This document shows, piece by piece, positions 1 through 5,135 of a stretch of 5,265 bases of DNA. The notes beneath the pieces were generated by a model that worked only from the letters and a program-made list of their open reading frames with translations, did not search any database and was not told the DNA's origin. Numbering within the stretch: position 1 is the stretch's first letter; each line of letters begins with the position of its first letter. Position numbers and translations under genes: made by a program. Source of the DNA: Mucilaginibacter sp. UBA4741 (GTDB taxonomy: Bacteria; Bacteroidota; Bacteroidia; Sphingobacteriales; Sphingobacteriaceae); NCBI GenBank assembly GCA_002403905.1, contig DHIR01000093.1:1-5265 (forward strand), read 5' to 3'.

Positions 1-36
1 ACTTAAGCGTATATACCTATAACTTTTTTTGTCTGA

Positions 37-129
37 ATCGCAGATTAAACAGATTCCTTTGATTGTGTTGATTATTTGACGAATTAAGTTCAAATCACTT
101 CAATCATAATAATCAATTTAATCTGCGAT
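37..129. repeat. Phased palindromic intergenic repeat (GATT/AATC, 9-nt period)
   Basis: The outer arms are a perfect 13-bp inverted repeat: atcgcagattaaa at 37-49 and its reverse complement at 117-129. Within the left half GATT recurs at 43, 52, 61 and 70. Within the right half AATC recurs at 93, 102, 111 and 120. The spacing is exactly 9 nt on both sides, and every pair is symmetric about position 83. The remaining bases are only partly complementary. No ORF runs through it. It resembles the dispersed 'cagattaaacagatt' palindromes that I recall from Bacteroidota intergenic regions; that resemblance is from memory. The function is unknown. It could form a long imperfect hairpin, act as a REP-like element, or be the remnant of a non-autonomous mobile element. 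Confidence 0.8.
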
Positions 130-186
130 CCGTTTTCCACAATCGTTATTAACAATTCTTTAATATAAAGATAAAATTCCGGAAAC

Positions 187-215
187 TTTGGCATCCAATG
201 TGTTACGTATGTTTA
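187..215 (+). promoter_or_regulatory. Predicted Bacteroidota-type promoter of the 70-aa gene
   Basis: TTTG at 187-190 serves as the -33 element. TATGTTTA at 208-215 matches the -7 consensus TAnnTTTG at all but the last base. The spacer is 17 nt, within the usual 17-23. Transcription would start near 220, leaving a leader of about 20 nt before the ATG at 241. Confidence 0.45.
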
Positions 216-226
216 CATACAAACAC
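200..226. promoter_or_regulatory. Dyad overlapping the -7 element, possible operator
   Basis: The dyad has two nested parts. The inner part is gtatgt (207-212) and acatac (215-220), a perfect 6-bp inverted repeat around TT. The outer part is gtgtt (200-204) and aacac (222-226), a perfect 5-bp repeat. The two are joined by AC on the left and A on the right. It covers the predicted -7 box and the transcription start region, where a repressor would block initiation. It could instead be a hairpin at the start of the transcript. The binding protein is not identifiable from sequence. Confidence 0.4.
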
Positions 227-240
227 TTATTGAAAAAGTT

Positions 241-453
241 ATGATTAACTCAATCTTAGAAATTACGGAAAACGAATACCTGATCAAGCTGAACCGATCC
301 AATTTCAACTTATCATTTATCAGGAGCTTATTAAAGATGGTTGAAGTGGCAAACCCATCTGAAGAAAGTGCGGCTACACCAGACAGGAACATCAGCTATA
401 ATCAAAGCCACCAGTCTGAGCCTGATTATTTCAGCTCGATAGAAGAAAAATAG
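241..453 (+). CDS. Small hypothetical protein, 70 aa
   Basis: I do not recognise this as a named family. The start at 241 is preceded by a plausible promoter and the end by a terminator, so it is likely expressed. Residues 1-18 alternate polar and hydrophobic side chains (ILEITENEYLIKL), as in a short beta hairpin. Residues 21-35 (NFNLSFIRSLLKMVE) would form an amphipathic helix. From about residue 37 the chain is rich in S, E, Q, N and P and is probably disordered. There are no cysteines, no signal peptide and no membrane segment, so it should be cytoplasmic. The size and beta-beta-alpha plus tail layout would fit an antitoxin-like or adaptor protein, but no toxin partner lies next to it: the neighbour is convergent. 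No Shine-Dalgarno sequence precedes the ATG, as is usual in Bacteroidota. Confidence 0.7.
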   Translation: MINSILEITENEYLIKLNRSNFNLSFIRSLLKMVEVANPSEESAATPDRNISYNQSHQSEPDYFSSIEEK

Positions 454-489
454 CCTTTAAAACTTTGTGTCTTAAAGGCTATTTTGTTT
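451..489. terminator. Bidirectional intrinsic terminator between convergent genes
   Basis: A perfect 10-bp stem pairs tagcctttaa (451-460) with ttaaaggcta (472-481) around an 11-nt loop. The plus strand continues with ttttgttt, giving a U tract. The opposite side is agaagaaaaa (441-450), which gives a U-rich tract on the minus transcript. It can therefore end both the 70-aa gene, whose TAG stop forms the base of the stem, and the convergent gene whose stop lies at 492-494. Confidence 0.85.
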
Positions 490-491
490 AA

Positions 492-1043
492 TTAAAACTG
501 TTGGCGATATCCGCCCTTTACTACCTGTTTGTCCATTTGAGCCATTTGCTGTTTCATCATTTTTATCTGATCTGTCAGCAATTTATTCTTATCATCTTTA
601 GCCGCTTCCTGCAAATACATTGTCGCTTCGCGCTTATTGCGTTTAGCCATTGCTATGCCCGCCAGGCTTAACTTTGCCAAAGCTGTATTATGCGACATGC
701 TCATGCCTAGTTGTAAAGCCTTCTTAAAATATTTCTCTGATTTTAAAGGTGCCTTGCGCGATTCAATTAAACCTAACAACAGGTTATAATATCCATGCTG
801 GTTTTTATGTAGTTGCTTTTCGTAATTAGCTATTTTTAGTAACCACGCGTCAGCTTTGTCTGAATTTTCTTTACGCAGAAAATATTGTGCTATGATCATG
901 TTCTCGTTAAAGAAGAACGATAACAAAATGATACCGCCTAGCAGCAGTACCAATATCCCCCATCCCCAAAATCCAAACACACAAAGTGCAACCGCGGCAC
1001 CAAAAAAAACACAGGCTGCAATCAGCCGAATTATATTTGACAT
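492..1043 (-). CDS. Membrane-anchored TPR-like protein, 183 aa
   Basis: No gene symbol can be assigned. Residues 1-46 form a hydrophobic hairpin of two membrane helices (about 5-24 and 28-46), separated by the short turn FGFWGWG. The rest is helical and soluble. Three segments look like divergent tetratricopeptide repeats, at about 47-75, 83-113 and 117-150; the last has the typical alternation of Ala and Gly with an LQEAAKDD end. The C-terminus (155-183) is Met-, Gln- and Lys-rich (MMKQQMAQM), probably an extended helix. With both termini on the same side and many basic residues, a cytoplasmic TPR scaffold on the inner membrane is the simplest model. It is transcribed divergently from ung, with 74 bp between the start codons. 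Function is unknown; protein-protein docking is inferred from the fold alone. Confidence 0.85.
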   Translation of the reverse strand: MSNIIRLIAACVFFGAAVALCVFGFWGWGILVLLLGGIILLSFFFNENMIIAQYFLRKENSDKADAWLLKIANYEKQLHKNQHGYYNLLLGLIESRKAPLKSEKYFKKALQLGMSMSHNTALAKLSLAGIAMAKRNKREATMYLQEAAKDDKNKLLTDQIKMMKQQMAQMDKQVVKGGYRQQF

Positions 1044-1069
1044 AATTTGTTATCCTATAAATTAAAGTG

Positions 1070-1100
1070 CAAATATCCGTTTATTTGTAGTCTTAATCAA
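1070..1100 (-). promoter_or_regulatory. Possible promoter of the TPR-like gene
   Basis: Read on the minus strand, TTG (1100-1098) is followed after 20 nt by GATATTTG (1077-1070), one mismatch from TAnnTTTG. Transcription would begin near 1065, giving a leader of about 20 nt. I could not find an equally good match for the divergent ung gene in the same 74-bp gap. Confidence 0.3.
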
Positions 1101-1117
1101 CATCTACATCAATATTT

Positions 1118-1798
1118 ATGGCAATTGAATTAGAGCCGTCATGGCTGAAGGTTTTAAACAGCGAGTTTGAGCAGGATTACATGCTTAAACTTAAACAATT
1201 TTTAAAAGAAGAGAAGCAAGCTGGCAAAACCATCTACCCAAAAAGCAGTGATATTTTTAACGCCTTTGCCAAAACCCCATTTGATAGTGTTAAAGTGGTG
1301 ATAATTGGCCAGGACCCCTACCACGGCCCCGATCAGGCGCATGGCTTGTCATTCTCCGTACAAAAAGGCGTAGCTGCACCCCCATCTTTAAAAAACATCT
1401 ACAAAGAATTGTCTACTGATATCCCCGGCTTTACAATCCCTCAATCCGGTGATTTAACCGAATGGGCTGAGCAAGGCGTATTATTACTCAACGCCACCTT
1501 AACAGTAAGCGCGGCCCAAGCTGGCTCACATCAAAAAAAGGGCTGGGAAAAATTTACCGACATGGTCATCAAAACTATATCTGATAAAAAAGAAGGTGTG
1601 GTATTCATTCTTTGGGGTGCCTACGCGCAATCAAAGGCCATACTGATCGATGGCGATAAACATCTGATCATTAAATCTACCCATCCATCACCCCTGGCGG
1701 TAAGCCATGGCGGTTTTTTTGGTTCAAAGCCGTTTTCAAAAACAAATTATTACTTAGCACAACACGGCGAGAAGCCTATTGACTGGCAGATACATTAA
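1118..1798 (+). CDS. ung: Uracil-DNA glycosylase, family 1
   Basis: This enzyme removes uracil from DNA, leaving an abasic site as the first step of base excision repair in the cytoplasm. All family 1 hallmarks are present. The water-activating loop GQDPYHG is at 64-70, with catalytic Asp66. Phe79 in GLSFS stacks on uracil. The Pro-rich DNA loop AAPPS is at 86-90. Asn125 in LLLNATLTV gives uracil specificity. The Leu loop HPSPL is at 189-193, with catalytic His189 and intercalating Leu193. At 226 residues it has the normal length. By comparison with E. coli Ung from memory, the stretch between Leu193 and GFFG (AVSHG) carries one extra residue. The start at 1118 leaves a normal N-terminus with no room for a longer form. 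The TAA stop is the first triplet of an inverted-repeat cassette. Confidence 0.97.
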   Translation: MAIELEPSWLKVLNSEFEQDYMLKLKQFLKEEKQAGKTIYPKSSDIFNAFAKTPFDSVKVVIIGQDPYHGPDQAHGLSFSVQKGVAAPPSLKNIYKELSTDIPGFTIPQSGDLTEWAEQGVLLLNATLTVSAAQAGSHQKKGWEKFTDMVIKTISDKKEGVVFILWGAYAQSKAILIDGDKHLIIKSTHPSPLAVSHGGFFGSKPFSKTNYYLAQHGEKPIDWQIH

Positions 1799-1799
1799 T

Positions 1800-1831
1800 G
1801 AGTGAATTATTGAATGAGTGATTGAGTGAAT
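1800..1831 (+). repeat. Left array of 8-nt units (gagtgaat)
   Basis: Four consecutive 8-nt units read gagtgaat, tattgaat, gagtgatt and gagtgaat. It begins two bases after the ung stop codon and lies just downstream of the small minus-strand ORF. Confidence 0.8.
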
Positions 1832-1833
1832 AT

Positions 1834-1968
1834 TTATTTAGCAGAAATGCTATTGTATCCTTCGTTAAAACCATCCATAAAACCATTTCTCACATCGCGC
1901 CAGTGGGTTAGCATAGAGAACAGTAAACAAACAAGCACTAATCTTACAATTAATTTTTTCCTATTCAT
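1834..1968 (-). CDS. Small membrane peptide with glycine-zipper-like C-terminus, 44 aa
   Basis: This ORF starts with ATG (1968-1966) and ends with TAA (1836-1834). It looks like a real protein rather than random sequence. The basic start MNRKK is followed by a hydrophobic stretch at 6-20 (LIVRLVLVCLLFSML), fitting a signal anchor or single membrane helix. The polar C-terminus, THWRDVRNGFMDGFNEGY (21-38), has Gly at 29, 33 and 37, each followed by an aromatic residue: G-F-x-x-G-F-x-x-G-Y, a GxxxGxxxG zipper. Cys14 lacks a proper lipobox because Val precedes it. It lies 41 nt downstream of the Lrp/AsnC gene on the same strand, so co-transcription is likely. It is enclosed by inverted gagtgaat arrays. 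I do not recognise a named family. The function is unknown; an inner-membrane peptide linked to the regulator's function is only a guess. Confidence 0.6.
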   Translation of the reverse strand: MNRKKLIVRLVLVCLLFSMLTHWRDVRNGFMDGFNEGYNSISAK

Positions 1969-1977
1969 TGTCTTATC

Positions 1978-2008
1978 ATTCACTCATTCAAAACTCACTC
2001 ATTCACTC
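1978..2008 (-). repeat. Right array of 8-nt units, inverted
   Basis: On the minus strand it reads as units gagtgaat (2008-2001), gagtgagt (2000-1993), a 7-nt variant tttgaat (1992-1986) and gagtgaat (1985-1978). It fills the gap between the Lrp stop codon and the start of the 44-aa ORF, so its transcript sits just upstream of that ORF's start codon. It can pair with the transcript of the left array. Confidence 0.8.
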
Positions 2009-2009
2009 A

Positions 2010-2480
2010 TTAATACTCCAACGGTACTATCGGCTCTTTTTTACTGGTCGACATGATCATCATGGTTTGGAAGGTCTTAACCACGCTGATGCGGCTGATC
2101 TTTTCCATGATCAGTTGTTCGTATGATTTAATATCGCGTACATAAACTTTCAGCAGGAAATCGCATTGGCCGGTTACATGGTGGCACTCGGTTACTTCTT
2201 TAATTTGCTGTATCTCGCTAATAAAAGTTTGAATGGTGTTTTTCTGATGAAAATCAAGCGATATCTGTATAAATGTTTTTATACCCAGGCCCAGTTTTTC
2301 TTCGTCAACCAGGGCATGATAACTCTTTATATATTCGGCATTTTCCAGTTTGCGTACACGCTCCAGTGTTGGGGCCGGTGACAGGCCGATCTCGGTAGAT
2401 AGCTGGAGATTGGTAATTCTTCCGTTCTCTTGTAAGGTTTTAAGTATTTGCAGGTCAATCCTGTCTAGTTCTGCAGCCAT
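2010..2480 (-). CDS. Lrp/AsnC family transcriptional regulator
   Basis: This is a DNA-binding regulator of the leucine-responsive family, which usually senses an amino acid and acts as a dimer or octamer. From the ATG at 2480 the protein has 156 residues, normal for the family. The N-terminal winged helix-turn-helix spans about 4-60 (LDRIDLQIL, then NLQLSTEIGLSPAPTLERV at 24-42). The RAM ligand-binding domain spans about 65-145, with the signature VTGQCDFLL at 102-110 (Gly104, Asp107). A longer version from 2504 would need a TTG start and adds eight residues before the conserved region, so I prefer 2480. It is divergent from the DtxR-type gene across a 121-bp gap and probably leads a two-gene unit with the 44-aa ORF. 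The target genes and effector cannot be deduced. Lrp or AsnC identity is not claimed. Confidence 0.93.
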   Translation of the reverse strand: MAAELDRIDLQILKTLQENGRITNLQLSTEIGLSPAPTLERVRKLENAEYIKSYHALVDEEKLGLGIKTFIQISLDFHQKNTIQTFISEIQQIKEVTECHHVTGQCDFLLKVYVRDIKSYEQLIMEKISRISVVKTFQTMMIMSTSKKEPIVPLEY

Positions 2481-2508
2481 AACTACTTGTATAATTTGCA
2501 ACAAAGTA

Positions 2509-2516
2509 CAAAATTA
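2509..2516 (-). promoter_or_regulatory. -7 promoter element of the Lrp/AsnC gene
   Basis: Read on the minus strand, the sequence is TAATTTTG, a perfect match to TAnnTTTG. The only -33 candidate at allowed spacing is a weak TTTA (2542-2539, 22 nt). Transcription would start near 2503, which is too close for the TTG start at 2504 and supports the ATG at 2480. Confidence 0.45.
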
Positions 2517-2561
2517 TATTTTTCAATATCAAGATATGTAAAATATAATTTTTTAACATTT

Positions 2562-2583
2562 ATTTTTAGACAAGTCTAAAAAT
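2562..2583. promoter_or_regulatory. Predicted DtxR/MntR-type operator
   Basis: A 10-bp perfect inverted repeat (attttta gac, then gtc taaaaat) surrounds a central AA. The core TTTAGAC-AA-GTCTAAA resembles the 'TTTAG...CTAAA' palindromes bound by DtxR-family metalloregulators. It ends 18 bp before the start of the DtxR-type gene and covers the -33 region of that gene's predicted promoter. Binding of the metal-loaded regulator would therefore repress its own operon. No other copy of this palindrome occurs in the window. Confidence 0.75.
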
Positions 2584-2596
2584 TTTATTAGATTTG
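2565..2596 (+). promoter_or_regulatory. Predicted promoter of the metalloregulator-transporter operon
   Basis: TAGATTTG at 2589-2596 is a perfect TAnnTTTG -7 element. TTTA at 2565-2568, inside the operator, is an acceptable -33 element at 20-nt spacing. The -7 box ends only 5 nt before the ATG at 2602, so the mRNA would have a very short leader or none. Confidence 0.55.
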
Positions 2597-2601
2597 TTTA
2601 A

Positions 2602-3252
2602 ATGAATACATTAGCCGAAGAAAATTATTTAAAAGCCATTTATCACTTATCATTAAGTGATGCCAATGTTAGCACCAACCAGATAGCTGCCGCGTTAAAT
2701 ACCAAAGCCGCGTCGGTAACAGATATGCTAAAAAAGCTGGCTGATAAAGAACTGATTAACTACGAAAAATACCAGGGGGTAACGCTTACAGCAGCAGGCG
2801 AGAAGATTGCTTTGCAAATCATCCGCAAGCATCGCCTTTGGGAATACTTTTTGGTGGAAAAGTTAAATTTTAAATGGGATGAAGTGCATGAAATGGCCGA
2901 AGAAATGGAACATATCTCGTCTGTTGAGCTGATTGACCGATTGGATAAGTTTATGGATTACCCCAAGCATGATCCGCATGGCGACCCTATCCCCGACCGC
3001 GATGGCAATTTTAAAAAGCATGAGCTTAAACCAATTGCTTCACTCGCTGTTAATGAGGGTGGAATAATATCCGGGGTACGCGACCATTCGGCAACGTTTT
3101 TGCAATATCTTGAAAAACAGCAGTTGACCATCGGCAAAAAAATAACAGTTACAGAAATAATAGATTATGATCACTCTATGATATTGCAGGTTGAACAAAC
3201 AACTATCCACATAAGCCGCGAGGTAGCTAAAAATTTACTGGTAGCGATATGA
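2602..3252 (+). CDS. DtxR/MntR family metal-dependent transcriptional repressor
   Basis: This regulator binds Mn2+ or Fe2+ and then represses metal-uptake genes. The 216 residues show the three-part layout of long family members. A winged helix DNA-binding domain occupies about 1-70 (ENYLKAIYHL at 7-16; recognition region around AASVTDMLKKL, 36-46). The dimerisation and metal domain is about 71-140. An FeoA/SH3-like domain spans about 144-216 (LQYLEKQQLTIGKKITV, then HISREVAKNLL). By comparison with DtxR and MntR, the likely metal ligands are His77, Glu81, His96, Glu100, Glu103 and His104. Position 8 is Asn, where DtxR has Met10 and MntR has Asp8. Glu100 replaces the DtxR Cys102, which favours Mn2+ over Fe2+. 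The start at 2602 is six residues before the conserved helix. Its TGA overlaps the ATG of the transporter gene (ATGA, 3249-3252), implying translational coupling. It is probably autoregulated through the upstream palindrome. Confidence 0.95.
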   Translation: MNTLAEENYLKAIYHLSLSDANVSTNQIAAALNTKAASVTDMLKKLADKELINYEKYQGVTLTAAGEKIALQIIRKHRLWEYFLVEKLNFKWDEVHEMAEEMEHISSVELIDRLDKFMDYPKHDPHGDPIPDRDGNFKKHELKPIASLAVNEGGIISGVRDHSATFLQYLEKQQLTIGKKITVTEIIDYDHSMILQVEQTTIHISREVAKNLLVAI

Positions 3253-5132
3253 GTAAACATTACAAAGAATCATTAGAAAATGTTCACGGATCGGTTACTA
3301 CTGAAAACAAAACCGGCTGGAAAAAGATATTAGCCTTCATCGGCCCTGCTTATTTAGTTAGCGTTGGCTATATGGATCCGGGCAATTGGGCCACCGATAT
3401 TGCCGGCGGCAGCGCGTTTGGCTATAAATTAATTTGGGTACTGTTTGCATCAAACCTGATAGCTTTACTATTACAATCATTAAGCGCACGATTAGGCATT
3501 GTGCGAGGGCTGGATCTTGCGCAAGCATCCAAAATCACCTACCCTCGCTTTGTTAACTTTTGCCTGTATATACTGGCGCAGATTGCCATTGTAGCTTGTG
3601 ACCTGGCCGAGATCATCGGTATGGCCATAGGGTTAAACCTGCTGTTTCATTTACCGCTGATATGGGGTGTATCGCTTACAATTACTGATACATTGCTAAT
3701 GCTCTTCCTGATGAATAAAGGGATGCGTAAACTGGAAGGCTTTATTGTATCAATGATATTTATTGTGGGGTTATCTTTCTTAATAGAGATGTTTATTGTT
3801 ACGCCTGATGTTAAAGAAGTAGCAAAAGGCTTTATTCCCGGCAACTTAACGGGCAGTGCTTTATATATAGCCATTGGTATTATTGGTGCTACGGTAATGC
3901 CGCATAACTTGTATTTGCATTCTTCGCTGGTACAAACCCGGCAAATAACCCGAACAGAGGTGGGTATTAAAACTGCTATAAAATTCAACCTGTTTGATAC
4001 CGTTATAGCGCTTAACCTGGCGTTTTTAGTAAACGCGGCTATATTAATACTAGCGGCCAGCGCGTTCTTTAAAAACGGGTATTTCCATATTGCCGAGATA
4101 CAGGATGCTTATAAATTACTAGAACATATTTTTGGCCGCACCGCGCCGGTATTATTTGCAATTGCATTGATCGCCGCAGGCCAAAGCTCCACTATTACCG
4201 GCACCCTTGCCGGGCAGATCATCATGGAGGGCCATATTAACCTGCGGATTGAGCCATGGCTTAGGCGATTGCTAACGCGTGTACTGGCTATTGTTCCGGC
4301 GGTGTTTACTATCATTTATTCGGGCGAGGATGGCTTGGGCAACCTTATTATATTAAGCCAGGTGGTATTGAGTTTACAGTTGGGTTTCGCGGTTATCCCG
4401 CTGATACATTTTACATCTGACAAAAAGAAGATGGGGAGTTTTGCCATCAGTTTAAAAGTTAAAATAGCTGCCTGGGCAAGCGCCTTTATTATTGTTGGGT
4501 TAAACGCAAAATTGGTTTATGAGCAGATAAATAGCTGGGCCACCACTTCGCCGTCAACTGCTTTTTGGATGTATGTATTGGTAATACCTGTTGTAATTGG
4601 CATTGTGGTGCTTTTACTATATGTATTTTTTAGGCCATTGCTATTTAAACACGCGGATGCGCCTACTTACATCCCCCATGGTATCGCCAGCGAGATCGAC
4701 GATTTGGATGCCATAGAATATCATACTATTGGGGTAAGTATTGATTTTTCTAAAAACGATACCAACTCTATACGTCACGCCATAATGCAGGGCGGTAAAA
4801 AAGCCAGGTACATTTTAATACATGTAGTTGAAACTGCCGGTGCCCAATATTATGGCGACCAGGCAATGGACCACGAAACGCAAAGCGACGTAGACAATTT
4901 GGACCAATACGTTGCGGCATTACATAAGCTAGGTTATAAGGCCGAAGCCAACATAGGCTACGGGATGGCAGCTACATCAATAGCTAAAATAGTAAATAGT
5001 GAAAAGATAGATTTTATTGTGATGGGATCGCACGGTCACAAAGCATTAAAGGACCTGATATTTGGCACTACGGTTAATAAGGTTAGGCACATGGTTAATA
5101 TACCGGTATTGGTGGTTAAACCGCAAGGTTAA
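3249..5132 (+). CDS. mntH: Nramp (MntH-type) Mn2+/Fe2+ transporter fused to a UspA domain
   Basis: This is a proton-coupled importer of Mn2+ and probably Fe2+ in the inner membrane. The Nramp part covers about 25-465. Helix 1 carries DPGN (43-46) and helix 6 carries GATVMPHN (213-220); Asp43, Asn46, Ala214 and Met217 correspond to the metal-binding residues of the family. The transport motif AAGQSSTITGTLAGQ (309-323) is intact. I count 12 membrane helices, the last at about 438-462, whereas E. coli MntH has 11, so the C-terminus should face the cytoplasm. After a linker rich in acidic residues (about 466-490), residues 490-627 form a universal stress protein domain. It has Asp499 after the first strand, and GSHG-x9-GTT (593-608) matches the ATP-binding signature G-x2-G-x9-G-(S/T). 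At 627 residues it is about 200 longer than a plain MntH. It is coupled to the upstream repressor by a 4-nt overlap. Confidence 0.96.
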   Translation: MSKHYKESLENVHGSVTTENKTGWKKILAFIGPAYLVSVGYMDPGNWATDIAGGSAFGYKLIWVLFASNLIALLLQSLSARLGIVRGLDLAQASKITYPRFVNFCLYILAQIAIVACDLAEIIGMAIGLNLLFHLPLIWGVSLTITDTLLMLFLMNKGMRKLEGFIVSMIFIVGLSFLIEMFIVTPDVKEVAKGFIPGNLTGSALYIAIGIIGATVMPHNLYLHSSLVQTRQITRTEVGIKTAIKFNLFDTVIALNLAFLVNAAILILAASAFFKNGYFHIAEIQDAYKLLEHIFGRTAPVLFAIALIAAGQSSTITGTLAGQIIMEGHINLRIEPWLRRLLTRVLAIVPAVFTIIYSGEDGLGNLIILSQVVLSLQLGFAVIPLIHFTSDKKKMGSFAISLKVKIAAWASAFIIVGLNAKLVYEQINSWATTSPSTAFWMYVLVIPVVIGIVVLLLYVFFRPLLFKHADAPTYIPHGIASEIDDLDAIEYHTIGVSIDFSKNDTNSIRHAIMQGGKKARYILIHVVETAGAQYYGDQAMDHETQSDVDNLDQYVAALHKLGYKAEANIGYGMAATSIAKIVNSEKIDFIVMGSHGHKALKDLIFGTTVNKVRHMVNIPVLVVKPQG

Positions 5133-5135
5133 TCA

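Larger units (their letters stand above)
1796..2012. mobile_element. 217-bp inverted-repeat cassette between the ung and Lrp stop codons
   Basis: The ends are a perfect 12-bp inverted repeat: taatgagtgaat at 1796-1807 and attcactcatta at 2001-2012. Each end is an array of an 8-nt unit of the type gagtgaat. On the left the units are at 1800-1807, 1808-1815 (degenerate), 1816-1823 and 1824-1831. On the right, inverted, they are at 2001-2008, 1993-2000, 1986-1992 (7 nt) and 1978-1985. The first TAA is the stop of ung and the last TTA is the complement of the Lrp stop, so the element fits exactly between two convergent genes. The interior carries a 44-codon ORF. The layout resembles a MITE or a repeat-borne cassette, but no target-site duplication can be separated from the repeat, so 'mobile' is inference. 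Confidence 0.5.

Noticed and set aside
133..141. DnaA-box-like TTTTCCACA
   Set aside because: It is a single one-mismatch copy, with no cluster of boxes, no dnaA or dnaN nearby and no other origin features.
241..1043. Toxin-antitoxin pair of the 70-aa protein and its neighbour
   Set aside because: The genes are convergent with a strong terminator between them, and the neighbour is a membrane TPR-like protein with no toxin features.
856..1065. Plus-strand frame inside the TPR-like gene
   Set aside because: It is antisense to the membrane-helix coding part of a convincing gene, has no domain and has no promoter.
1800..2008. CRISPR array or plasmid iterons formed by the gagtgaat units
   Set aside because: The units are 8 nt, contiguous and inverted between the two ends, with no spacers of uniform length and no cas or rep genes.
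1826..2056. Plus-strand 76-aa frame across the cassette
   Set aside because: It runs through both repeat arrays into the 3' end of the Lrp gene, has low-complexity Ser/Thr/Leu composition and is antisense to the better 44-codon frame.
2481..2504. Eight-residue N-terminal extension of the Lrp/AsnC protein
   Set aside because: It would need a TTG start right next to the predicted transcription start, and the extra residues lie before the conserved family start. The ATG at 2480 fits better.
2166..2541. Two plus-strand frames opposite the Lrp/AsnC gene
   Set aside because: Both are antisense to a clear HTH-RAM protein and have no recognisable features.
3647..4315. Two minus-strand frames inside the transporter gene
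   Set aside because: They are shadows of the conserved Nramp coding sequence.
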